Assembly: GCA_913009335.1 (NCBI GenBank)
Contig: CAJVXN010000017.1
Span: 1-41,179, forward strand
Reading direction: 5' to 3'
Length of the DNA stretch: 41,179 nucleotides
From: an uncultured bacterium
GTDB taxonomy: Bacteria > Omnitrophota > Gorgyraeia > Ghiorseimicrobiales > Ghiorseimicrobiaceae
Made by a program: the position numbers and the translations under genes. Shown one piece after another: positions 7,951 through 15,482 of this stretch (the stretch's first letter is position 1; every line of letters starts with the position of its first letter). The notes beneath the pieces were generated by a model. That model was given only the letters and a program-made list of their open reading frames with translations, did not search any database and was not told the origin of the DNA.

Positions 7951-9654
7951 ATGTTAAATCAACAAATAGCTGATATATTTAGGAATATTGCTCATATTTT
8001 AGAAATTAAGGGGGATAATTCTTTTAGGATTCGGGCTTATTTAAGAGCTGCCGATTCTCTGGAGAACGTAACTGAAGATTTGGAAGATGTCCAGCGTGAA
8101 GGGCGGCTTCTGGAGATTGAAGGAGTTGGTAAGGACCTGGCTGCGAAGATATCCGAGTTTATCGGGTTTGATAAAATTAAATACTATGAAGAATTAAAGA
8201 AGACTGTTCCTGCCAAGCTTCTTGATCTTTTGGATATTCCCGGAGTAGGGCCCAAAACCGCAAAGCTTTTATATGATAAATTTAAAATATCAGATATTGA
8301 AACATTAGAGAAATATGCAAAAGAGGGCAGTTTGCGTAATACTTTTGGCCTAAAAGAGAAAACAGAGGAAAATATATTACGCGGCATAGAATTGGTTAAG
8401 AAAGGAAGAGAAAGGATGGATTTAGGCACAGCCTTTCTTGCTGCTGAAAAATTCATTAGCGCTCTAAAAGGTGAAAAATATGTTGAGAAGATATCAACCG
8501 CAGGCAGTCTGAGGAGAATGAAAGATACGGTGGGTGATATTGATATATTGGTAGTTTCGGCTGATTCGAAAAAAGTAATGAACGATTTTGTAAAATTAAA
8601 AGACGTAAAGAGCGTATTAGCGCAGGGTGAGACCAAGTCTTCTGTTTTAACAAGGGACGGATTACAAGCTGATTTACGTGTTGTGGACAAAGAGAGTTTT
8701 GGGGCAGCGCTTCTTTATTTTACCGGTTCTAAATCGCACAATATAAAATTACGCCAGCTAGCTTTAAAAAAAGGCTTAAAGATTAACGAATACGGAGCAT
8801 ATAAGAAAGATAAGCGTATTGCCGGTGAGACAGAAGAAGAAATTTATAAGCTCTTAGGTTTATCTTATATTGAGCCGGAATTACGAGAAGATTTAGGCGA
8901 GATAGAGGCAGCCTCTAAAAAAAAGCTGCCGAATTTAGTAGGTATTACTGATATCCGGGGTGATTTACATATGCATTCTGAGTATTCAGATGGGCATTAT
9001 TCTATACGGGATATGGCGTTGGTTTCCCAGGAAAAAGGATATGAGTATATCGCTGTAACTGATCATTCTATATCGCTTAGGGTTGCCAATGGTCTGGATT
9101 TAGACAGGCTTAATAAAAAGCGTAAAGAAATAGAAAAGCTAAATAAAGAATTAGAGATAAAAATTCTTTTTGGGGCCGAAGTAGAGCTGGATGCAGACGG
9201 AAATTGTGATTATTCCGATAGAGTACTTTCCTCCTTTGATGTGGTTATCGCCGCGATACATTCGCGCTTTCGCCAGTCTAAAAAAAAAGTTACAGAGCGT
9301 TTAATCAGGGCATGTCAGAATAAGAATATTGATATAATCGCTCATCCTACAGGTAGGCTTTGGGGTGTGCGTGATGCCTACGAAATAGATTTTGGTTCTT
9401 TTTTTAAAGTAGCAGCGGATACGGGAACGTTTTTAGAAATCAGTTCATATCCTACGCGGCTTGATTTAAATGATGTTAATGCAAGGATGGCAAAAAATGC
9501 CGGGGTCAGGCTTGCTGTATCAACAGATGCTCACCATGTTGTGCATCTTGATTATATGTGTTTTGGAGTTGCATGCGCCCGGCGCGCATGGTTAAGCAAG
9601 AATGATATTGTCAATGTTTTGCCGCTTAAGGATTTTTTAAAAGCTAAAAAATGA
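7951..9654 (+). CDS. polX: DNA polymerase/3'-5' exonuclease PolX
   Basis: Family X repair polymerase fused to a PHP exonuclease domain. Order: N-terminal 8-kDa-like and helix-hairpin-helix region (DIPGVGPKTAKLLYDKF), nucleotidyltransferase domain with catalytic carboxylates in GSLRRMKDTVGDIDILV and LQADLRVV, the thumb, then from about residue 335 a PHP domain (DLHMHSEYSDGHYS, VTDHS, GAEVELDADG, AIHSRF, IIAHPTGR, STDAHH). All expected PHP metal ligands appear present. At 567 aa it is full length. Known relatives act in base-excision repair and gap filling. It overlaps apbE by 4 nt. Confidence 0.95.
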   Translation: MLNQQIADIFRNIAHILEIKGDNSFRIRAYLRAADSLENVTEDLEDVQREGRLLEIEGVGKDLAAKISEFIGFDKIKYYEELKKTVPAKLLDLLDIPGVGPKTAKLLYDKFKISDIETLEKYAKEGSLRNTFGLKEKTEENILRGIELVKKGRERMDLGTAFLAAEKFISALKGEKYVEKISTAGSLRRMKDTVGDIDILVVSADSKKVMNDFVKLKDVKSVLAQGETKSSVLTRDGLQADLRVVDKESFGAALLYFTGSKSHNIKLRQLALKKGLKINEYGAYKKDKRIAGETEEEIYKLLGLSYIEPELREDLGEIEAASKKKLPNLVGITDIRGDLHMHSEYSDGHYSIRDMALVSQEKGYEYIAVTDHSISLRVANGLDLDRLNKKRKEIEKLNKELEIKILFGAEVELDADGNCDYSDRVLSSFDVVIAAIHSRFRQSKKKVTERLIRACQNKNIDIIAHPTGRLWGVRDAYEIDFGSFFKVAADTGTFLEISSYPTRLDLNDVNARMAKNAGVRLAVSTDAHHVVHLDYMCFGVACARRAWLSKNDIVNVLPLKDFLKAKK

Positions 9655-10583
9655 TAAAAAAAATTGTTTGCGTGTTATTCTTAACTTTTACTATTTTCGG
9701 ATGTATCCATAAACCGTATTATACTGAAACACGTTTGATAATGGGGACAGTGGTTGAGATAACCGCGCAGGATAAAGACGCGATTAATGCCGCGTTTTTT
9801 GAGATTGAGCGTATTGATGCCTTGATGAGCAGCTATGATCCGGATAGTGAAGTTTCCCGGTTGAATAAAAAAAGGGAATTAAAGGTTTCTTATGAGTTAC
9901 TTAACTTAATTATTGCGGCCAGAAATTTTTACGATATAACCGGAGGTGCTTTTGATATAACTATAGGGCCCTTAGTAAGATTGTGGAATATTAAAGAGTA
10001 TATGCAGATGGAGCCGGAGAGAATAAAAATACCTACTCAGGCGCAGATTGAGAAAGTTTTATCATATACGGGAATAAATTTTATTGAGATAGACGAAAAA
10101 GATAGTATAATAAGATTAACGGATAAGCGAACACGCCTTGATTTAGGAGGGATCGCTAAAGGATATGCTGTTGATAGGGCGATTGAGATATTACGTCAAA
10201 GCGGGCTAAAAAGTGCCTTGGTGAATGCCGGCGGCGAAATATATTGCCTGGGTAAGAAGGCTGGCAGGCAATGGACCATTGGCCTGGAGAATCCGCAAAA
10301 AACCGATGCGTTTCCAGAAGTCTTCCGTCTTAAAAATCGCGCGGTTGCAACAAGTGGTAACTACGAACAATTTTTTATATATCGTAATAAGCGCTACAGT
10401 CATATTATAGACCCTCGTACAGGATATCCCGCGGATAATAACATTAGTTCTGTTAGTGTATTTGCCGGTGATTGTTTAACTGCTGATGTTCTTGCAACGG
10501 CAATTTTTGTCCTGGGAGAAGTGCGGGGTGCGCAATTAATTAATAAATTTGAAGGTGTTGAATTAAAAATTATAACACGCTGA
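9651..10583 (+). CDS. apbE: FAD:protein FMN transferase ApbE, lipoprotein
   Basis: Mg-dependent enzyme that attaches FMN covalently to Thr or Ser of flavoproteins such as NQR or RNF subunits. A short signal ends in a lipobox-like IFGC, so the protein is probably anchored outside the cytoplasmic membrane. Family motifs: TRLIMGTVVEI, DPDSEVSRLN, GAFDITIGPLVRLWN, LDLGGIAKGYAVDRA, NAGGEIYCLG and HIIDPRTGYPA. The end is compact but contains the metal-binding LTADVLATA segment. No Rnf or Nqr genes are in the window, so the target flavoprotein lies elsewhere. Translation is coupled to polX (4-nt overlap). Confidence 0.94.
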   Translation: MIKKIVCVLFLTFTIFGCIHKPYYTETRLIMGTVVEITAQDKDAINAAFFEIERIDALMSSYDPDSEVSRLNKKRELKVSYELLNLIIAARNFYDITGGAFDITIGPLVRLWNIKEYMQMEPERIKIPTQAQIEKVLSYTGINFIEIDEKDSIIRLTDKRTRLDLGGIAKGYAVDRAIEILRQSGLKSALVNAGGEIYCLGKKAGRQWTIGLENPQKTDAFPEVFRLKNRAVATSGNYEQFFIYRNKRYSHIIDPRTGYPADNNISSVSVFAGDCLTADVLATAIFVLGEVRGAQLINKFEGVELKIITR

Positions 10584-10588
10584 TTTCT

Positions 10589-11395
10589 ATGTTTAATGTC
10601 ATTAAAAAAGAAATTTTAAATCAATCCGTAAAACGGATGGTCATCACGGCTCCTGATATAGCTAATAAAGTATTGCCCGGTCAGTTTGTAGTTATTCGAA
10701 TCAATGAGGAAGGAGAGCGTATTCCTCTAACCGTTGCAAGTTGCAATAAAAAGAAGGGAATAATTAGTATAATCTTTCAGGAGGTAGGATTTACGACTCG
10801 CAAATTAGGGAGATTAAAAGAAGGGGATGCTATTTTAGATATTTTGGGGCCGCTTGGACATGCGGCTGAAATTAAAAAGTATGGCAAAGTTGTTTGTGTT
10901 GCCGGTGGTGTTGGAGTAGCTGAGGTTATCCCTGTAGCGGATGCTTTACAAAGAGCGCACAATAAGGTAATAGGTATAATTGGCGCGCGTACCAAGGAAC
11001 TTATAATTTTAGAGAAGGAAATGCGTCTATTTTCTGATGAATTATATATTGCCACCAATGACGGAAGTTACGGGCAGGAGGGGTTGGTTACAGATGTCCT
11101 AAGGAGTATCCTTGAACAGAAAATAGATTTAGTCTATGCCATAGGTCCGGTTCCGATGATGGAGGCAGTAGCAAATCTTACCCGTGATTATAAGATAAAA
11201 ACAATAGTTTCACTTAATCCGGTTATGGTTGACGGAACAGGTATGTGTGGTTCCTGTAGGGTTTCTGTGGGGGGGGAAACAAAGTTTTGTTGTGTTGATG
11301 GTCCGGATTTTGACGGACACTCGGTGGATTTTAGAGAATTAGCCGAAAGGTTAAAATTGTTTAATAATCAAGAAAGCGAGATGTCAGCCAGATGA
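10589..11395 (+). CDS. NfnA/SudB-like FAD- and [2Fe-2S]-containing NAD(P)-binding subunit
   Basis: Ferredoxin reductase-like subunit of the family that includes dihydroorotate dehydrogenase electron-transfer subunit, sulfide dehydrogenase beta and NfnA. The FAD-binding barrel is residues 1-95 (PGQFVVIRI, RIPLTVAS), the NAD(P)-binding domain starts at VVCVAGGVGVAEVIPV, and the [2Fe-2S] ligands are in GTGMCGSCRVSV and KFCCVDGPDFDGH. The second block is typical of NfnA/SudB rather than PyrK. NfnA normally pairs with NfnB (GltD-like), usually encoded next door; no such gene follows here. It overlaps the next gene by 4 nt. The exact electron partners cannot be read from this window. Confidence 0.87.
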   Translation: MFNVIKKEILNQSVKRMVITAPDIANKVLPGQFVVIRINEEGERIPLTVASCNKKKGIISIIFQEVGFTTRKLGRLKEGDAILDILGPLGHAAEIKKYGKVVCVAGGVGVAEVIPVADALQRAHNKVIGIIGARTKELIILEKEMRLFSDELYIATNDGSYGQEGLVTDVLRSILEQKIDLVYAIGPVPMMEAVANLTRDYKIKTIVSLNPVMVDGTGMCGSCRVSVGGETKFCCVDGPDFDGHSVDFRELAERLKLFNNQESEMSAR

Positions 11396-12315
11396 GTATA
11401 CTAATTTTAATTTTAGTGTTAGGGGCAATTGGACTGGTGATTTATATACTTTTTGGGCCTATGGCTAATGCCGCATCTCTTGATATGCCTGAGCAGGTAG
11501 CGGGTGATTCAATTGCGAGTAATCGGGATGCAGAGGCAGCGGCTGCGCTACAGAAAGAACTCGATATATTAAAGTTAGACGCAGAGAATAATAAAACGCA
11601 AATTCAGAGCTTGACTACTGAGTTAGAGGCAGAGAAGGCAAGGAAAGATGAATTAATTAAGCAAGAAGCCGAAAGCGACAAAGATGGAAGTTCTTTAGAG
11701 GATTTAAGGTTAGAGCTTGCTGATGTAAGATCTGGATTAATTGAAAAAGACAGGCAGTTAGATGAGGCGCATAACGCGAATTTGAATCTTAAAAAAGATG
11801 TTGAGGTTTATCATCACCAATTAAATGACTTAAAGGCGGAACATAGCAAAATGGCTGAAGATTTTAAACAATCAAAAGAAGAGCATCGGGAGCTGGAAGC
11901 TAGAATTCAAGATCAAAGCCATAAGCTAGAGGGCGATGGTTTGGATTCTGATAGCCAAAGCCATAAGCTAGAGGGCGATGGTTTGGCAACCGATAGCCAA
12001 AGCCATAAGCCAGAGGGCGATGGTTTGGATTCTGATAGCCAAAGCCAGAATGACGTACAGTATACCCTATCTAAAGAATCAGAAAAGGATGAGTCGAGTT
12101 TTGATTTAAAACTTAAGGATGCCTCGCGCGTAGTTACTAGGCTTAATCCGATTGAAGAAGATAGAAAGAGTGATGTCGTTGATGAGGGCGTTGATGAATT
12201 AGTAGAGCAGGCAGATGAGCAAAATATACACCCAGAAGATGAGAAATCGGCACAGGAAGATTTAGGTAGAGATGGTCCGGAATCAGAAGATAAAAAAACC
12301 AACGCAGATACATAG
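11392..12315 (+). CDS. Membrane-anchored coiled-coil protein with 14-residue repeats, function unknown
   Basis: I do not recognise this family. The first 25 residues form one hydrophobic helix (ILILILVLGAIGLVIYILFG), followed by a highly charged Glu/Lys/Gln-rich region with coiled-coil character (about residues 45-175). Then come three tandem 14-residue repeats of the type QSHKLEGDGLDSDS, encoded by 42-nt DNA repeats, and an acidic C-terminal tail. A role as a single-pass protein with a long cytoplasmic coiled coil is inferred only from composition. It overlaps the NfnA-like gene by 4 nt and precedes the diadenylate cyclase gene. The repeat DNA has an inverted copy in the following gap, suggesting that the repeats came from a non-coding element captured in frame. 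Confidence 0.75.
   Translation: MSILILILVLGAIGLVIYILFGPMANAASLDMPEQVAGDSIASNRDAEAAAALQKELDILKLDAENNKTQIQSLTTELEAEKARKDELIKQEAESDKDGSSLEDLRLELADVRSGLIEKDRQLDEAHNANLNLKKDVEVYHHQLNDLKAEHSKMAEDFKQSKEEHRELEARIQDQSHKLEGDGLDSDSQSHKLEGDGLATDSQSHKPEGDGLDSDSQSQNDVQYTLSKESEKDESSFDLKLKDASRVVTRLNPIEEDRKSDVVDEGVDELVEQADEQNIHPEDEKSAQEDLGRDGPESEDKKTNADT
11914..12047 (+). repeat. Three 42-nt tandem repeats inside the coiled-coil gene
   Basis: Copies lie at 11914-11955, 11956-11997 and 11998-12039, with an 8-nt partial fourth. Copies 1 and 3 differ at one base; copy 2 has a 6-nt variant (GCAACC in place of GATTCT region). The 42-nt period keeps the reading frame. Each copy contains short complementary arms (TTTGG...CCAAA). 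Copy 2 plus flank (11971-12004) matches, over 34 nt and without mismatch, the reverse complement of 12379-12412. Confidence 0.95.
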
Positions 12316-12378
12316 GAAAAGAATAAGATTTGTAAGGGGTAATTTAAGGATGCGGTATTAAACTTTTCCTTTGGTAGT

Positions 12379-12412
12379 GGCTTTGGCTATCGGTTGCCAA
12401 ACCATCGCCCTC
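12379..12412 (-). repeat. Inverted single copy of the 42-nt repeat upstream of the diadenylate cyclase gene
   Basis: The reverse complement of this stretch equals 11971-12004 exactly (34 nt). It ends 18 nt before the chosen cyclase start and just before the AAAGG ribosome-binding site. It contains TTTGGC-8 nt-GCCAAA, a local hairpin. In a shared transcript it could pair with the coding repeats about 375 nt upstream. The TTG-started extension of the cyclase ORF (12371) is made largely of this repeat, which argues against that start. Confidence 0.93.
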
Positions 12413-12430
12413 AGGCTCATAGAAAGGTTA

Positions 12431-13870
12431 ATGATGGATTTTATATACGGGTTTTTTACAGATTTTATAATCAGAGATGTTTTAGATGTTGCGATTATTG
12501 CGGTATCTATTTATATGGCTTTGGTTTGGTTTGAAAAAGCAAGAGCCCGTTTTATGATGATTGGTTTATTTATTTTGGGTTTAATCTATTTTATTGCTCG
12601 TTTCTTTGGTTTGTATTTAACTACTATTATGTTCCAGGCTTTTTTTGCCGTATTTTTAATAATGTTGGTAATAATATTTCAGGATGAATTACGGCATTTC
12701 TTTGAGCGTGTAGCTTTATGGGGTTTGATTCGTAAAAAACGGCGATTTACATCGCTTAATCAAAATATTGAAATTTTGGCAAATACAATTGCTAATTTCT
12801 CACGTAAAAAAATTGGCGCTTTAATTGTTTTAAAGGGAAATGATCCTTTGGACCGTCATGTTGATGGAGGATTGCTTCTTGAAGGTGTTTTGAGTCAGAT
12901 TATGCTGGAGAATATTTTTAGTCCTCATGTCGCTACTCATGATGGCGCGATAATTATTGAGGAGGGGCGTATTGTTAAGGTGGGGTGTCATTTGCCTCTT
13001 TCGATAAATATTCAGAAGATTGGTCATTCCGGAACACGGCATGCAGCAGCTTTAGGTTTATCCGAGCGTACGGATAGTATAAGTCTTGTTGTTTCAGAAG
13101 AGACAGGTACGATATCCATTGCTGATGGCGATAGAATAAGGGTGGTAAAGGATATTGTCGGCTTGCGTCTGCGGCTGGAAGATTTTTACCGTAAGCGCTT
13201 TCCTCGACGTGGAAAATTTTTTGCTGATTTTCTGACAGGGCATATTTTAGAGAAGCTTATAGCGGTTATTCTTTCTTGCAGTTTATGGGTTGGGTTTGTT
13301 CAGAATCAAGAAGTGGTTCGCCGGGATTTTGTTGTCCCTATTGAGTATCGCAATCTTGCTTCGGATTGGATAATTGGGGAGCCTAAATCCAGAGAAGCAA
13401 CAGTTGCTTTAAGCGGGACAGAGAGGACCTTTTATCTTGCCAAGTCGGAAGAGGTTAAGATATCGTTAGATATGTCGCAAGTTAAAGAAGGGGATAATGA
13501 AATTTTCTTGGATAAGGATAGCCTGCGCAGGCCCTCAGGGCTTTCGGTCGTAAGTATTACGCCCCATAAAATTAGTCTTAGTGTTTATAAGATGCTTAAT
13601 TTTAATGTTCCTGTTGAGATTGAAACGTCTGGACGTGTTGCCTATGGCTTTGAGGTTAAGGAGATTAAGGTTATTCCCGAGAAGGTTTCTATTGTTGTTC
13701 CAAGTATATTACCGAGAGAGAAAATTAAAATTACGACAGAAGTAATTGATTTGCGGAAATTGAAAGAATCTAAAACTTTTACTCCGAAAATTATACTGCC
13801 TGCAGAGTTACGATTTTCGGAAGATAAAACCCCTCAGATAAAAGTATCGGTTATCGTAGAAAAGAAATAA
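12431..13870 (+). CDS. Diadenylate cyclase fused to YbbR/CdaR-like domains
   Basis: Membrane enzyme predicted to make c-di-AMP from two ATP. Three N-terminal helices resemble CdaA. The DAC (DisA_N) domain follows with HDGAIIIEEGR, GTRHAAALGLSERTD and VVSEETGTISI. After a fourth helix (LIAVILSCSLWVGFV) the last 190 residues look like YbbR repeats (RDFVVPIEYRN, ATVALSG, VPVEIETSG). In Firmicutes CdaA and CdaR are separate adjacent genes; here they form one 479-aa chain. The motif usually written RHR reads RHA. Start: the ORF track uses TTG 12371, but ATG 12431 follows AGAAAGG and gives MMDFIYGFF, so I use it. Confidence 0.92.
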   Translation: MMDFIYGFFTDFIIRDVLDVAIIAVSIYMALVWFEKARARFMMIGLFILGLIYFIARFFGLYLTTIMFQAFFAVFLIMLVIIFQDELRHFFERVALWGLIRKKRRFTSLNQNIEILANTIANFSRKKIGALIVLKGNDPLDRHVDGGLLLEGVLSQIMLENIFSPHVATHDGAIIIEEGRIVKVGCHLPLSINIQKIGHSGTRHAAALGLSERTDSISLVVSEETGTISIADGDRIRVVKDIVGLRLRLEDFYRKRFPRRGKFFADFLTGHILEKLIAVILSCSLWVGFVQNQEVVRRDFVVPIEYRNLASDWIIGEPKSREATVALSGTERTFYLAKSEEVKISLDMSQVKEGDNEIFLDKDSLRRPSGLSVVSITPHKISLSVYKMLNFNVPVEIETSGRVAYGFEVKEIKVIPEKVSIVVPSILPREKIKITTEVIDLRKLKESKTFTPKIILPAELRFSEDKTPQIKVSVIVEKK

Positions 13871-13885
13871 GTGAGGACATAAGTT

Positions 13886-13965
13886 ATCCGCCACTAAAGC
13901 TTTGGCGGATTAATTCGACCGTATAGTTTATGAAACATATATTTCATAAACTATGGTCTCATTAA
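13886..13965. repeat. Twin-hairpin intergenic element, copy a
   Basis: First hairpin: ATCCGCCA (13886-13893) with TGGCGGAT (13903-13910). Second hairpin: TTAAT-TC-GACC-[GT bulge]-ATAGTTTATGAAA, 6-nt loop, then TTTCATAAACTAT-GGTC-TC-ATTAA (13910-13965). The second has 22 base pairs, a TC/TC internal loop and a 2-nt bulge on the left arm only. It shares its plan with 21798-21846, where five base pairs differ but all remain complementary. It reaches to 2 nt before the chosen start of the next gene. There is no T-run, so a plain intrinsic terminator is unlikely. Confidence 0.85.
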
Positions 13966-13967
13966 AT

Positions 13968-15446
13968 ATGTGGACAAAAGATAGTCTTCAGGAGTTGATT
14001 AAGGAAAAAATGACGGATTATTTATTCGTTGTTGTTTCCAATCGTCAGCCCTATATTTATAAATTTAAAAAGGGCAAGATTGAGTCTTTGCGTGGTGCCG
14101 GCGGGGTTATTTCAGCGCTTGATCCTGTGATGCAGGCATGTGGCGGTTTATGGGTTGCCAATAGCGGCGGCGATGCTGATCGTCGCGTTTGCGACAGGAA
14201 GGGTAAGGTGGGAGTTCCTCCGAATAATCCAAATTATACGCTTAAATGGGTTTGGTTGACTAAAGAAGAAGAGAAGGGGTATTATTACGGCTATTCCAAT
14301 GAAGCGCTATGGCCGTTGTGTCATATGGCATTTCATCGGCCCATATTCCGTAAGGATGATTGGGAACATTATAAGACAGTAAATGAAAAATTTGCCCGTT
14401 CAATTATTGAGGAAATCGGCAACCGTAAAGCTTTTATCTGGATACAGGATTATCATCTAGCGCTTCTTGCTAAGTATCTGAAACGCTTAGCGCCAAAACA
14501 GTTAATTGTGGCGCAATTTTGGCATATCCCTTGGCCGAGCTACGAAACTTTTCGTATATGCCCTCAAAGAAAAGAAATCTTAGAAGGGCTTCTAAGCAAT
14601 GATCTTTTAGGATTTCATATCCGTTATCATTGCGATAATTTTCTTGATGCGGTTGATCGTGAATTGGAGAGTAAAATTGACAGAGAGCGCTTTATGGTCA
14701 CTCGCGCGAAGCAGCATACGCTTATTCGGCCATACCCGATAAGTATTGATTTTGAGGGTATAAACCATATTGCTCAGTCTCAAGAGGTCAAAACAATTAA
14801 GAAGAATTTAGTTCAGGAGTTCGATTTAAAGAAATATCGCGTATTATTAGGAATTGACCGTATTGATTACACCAAGGGAATACCCGAGCGTCTTTTGGCA
14901 ATTGATCGCCTTTTGGAAAAACATCCCGAATTAAAAGAAAAATTTGTTTTCCTGCAGATGGGGCAAATCAGCCGTATACACATACCAAAGTATAAGCAGT
15001 TAAATGATGAGATAAACGCGTTGGTTGAGGAGATTAACTGGAAGCATTCTACAGATGGCTGGAATCCTATAATCTTAGTGCGGCGGCATCTTTCGTTTAA
15101 GGAGGTAATTGCTTTTTATAAATTAGGAGAGTTGTGTGTTATAAGTTCTCTGCATGATGGGATGAATTTAGTGGTAAAGGAGTTCATTGCTGCTCGTCGG
15201 GATAAAAAAGCAATGCTTGTGCTTAGTCAGTTTACAGGAGCAGCCAGAGAATTAACCGATGCCGTATTGATAAATCCATATGATCGGGAACAAACAAGTG
15301 ATGCTATATGGAAGGCTTTAAATTTTACGGATGATGAAAAGAAAAAACGTATAACTAAGATGCGGCAGGTTATTAAGCATAATAATATCTATCGTTGGGC
15401 GGGAAAGGTGCTTTCTGAACTTCTAAAATTTGATTTTAAGGAATAG
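13968..15446 (+). CDS. GT20 glycosyltransferase, trehalose-6-phosphate synthase-like
   Basis: Family GT20 enzyme, probably transferring glucose from a nucleotide sugar to glucose-6-phosphate to form trehalose-6-phosphate. Visible features: FVVVSNRQPY near the N-terminus, QDYHLALLAKYLK, FWHIPWPSYETF, the phosphate/nucleotide-binding GIDRIDYTKGIPERL, and SLHDGMNLVVKEFIA. The variant blocks WLTKEEEKGYYYGYSNEALWPL and HCDNFLDAVDRELESK place it in a subfamily distinct from E. coli OtsA. No trehalose phosphatase gene is nearby. Start: ATG 13953 lies inside a hairpin arm and ATG 14010 has AAGGA, but MWTKDSLQELIKEKMTDYLF (13968) matches my memory of related N-termini. The acceptor is inferred; glucosylglycerol-phosphate synthase is an alternative. 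Confidence 0.87.
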   Translation: MWTKDSLQELIKEKMTDYLFVVVSNRQPYIYKFKKGKIESLRGAGGVISALDPVMQACGGLWVANSGGDADRRVCDRKGKVGVPPNNPNYTLKWVWLTKEEEKGYYYGYSNEALWPLCHMAFHRPIFRKDDWEHYKTVNEKFARSIIEEIGNRKAFIWIQDYHLALLAKYLKRLAPKQLIVAQFWHIPWPSYETFRICPQRKEILEGLLSNDLLGFHIRYHCDNFLDAVDRELESKIDRERFMVTRAKQHTLIRPYPISIDFEGINHIAQSQEVKTIKKNLVQEFDLKKYRVLLGIDRIDYTKGIPERLLAIDRLLEKHPELKEKFVFLQMGQISRIHIPKYKQLNDEINALVEEINWKHSTDGWNPIILVRRHLSFKEVIAFYKLGELCVISSLHDGMNLVVKEFIAARRDKKAMLVLSQFTGAARELTDAVLINPYDREQTSDAIWKALNFTDDEKKKRITKMRQVIKHNNIYRWAGKVLSELLKFDFKE

Positions 15447-15482
15447 TATTAGTAATCATCTCTAGCAAGAGGAGTAATTTTA

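Noticed and set aside
8184-8690. 168-aa minus-strand ORF inside polX
   Set aside because: Shadow of a well-supported gene with Ser/Phe-rich composition typical of antisense frames.
11914-12047. CRISPR array from the regular 42-nt period
   Set aside because: The copies are directly adjacent without spacers and are read in frame as protein.
11913-12302. 129-aa minus-strand ORF in the coiled-coil gene
   Set aside because: Low-complexity Ser-rich antisense reading of the repeats and acidic tail; no RBS.
12371-12430. Upstream TTG start and 20 extra residues for the diadenylate cyclase
   Set aside because: The stretch is the inverted repeat copy, there is no RBS, and ATG 12431 has AGAAAGG and the family N-terminus.
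13886-13910. Intrinsic terminator after the cyclase gene
   Set aside because: The 8-bp hairpin is good but followed by TAATTCG rather than a T-run; better seen as part of the twin-hairpin element.
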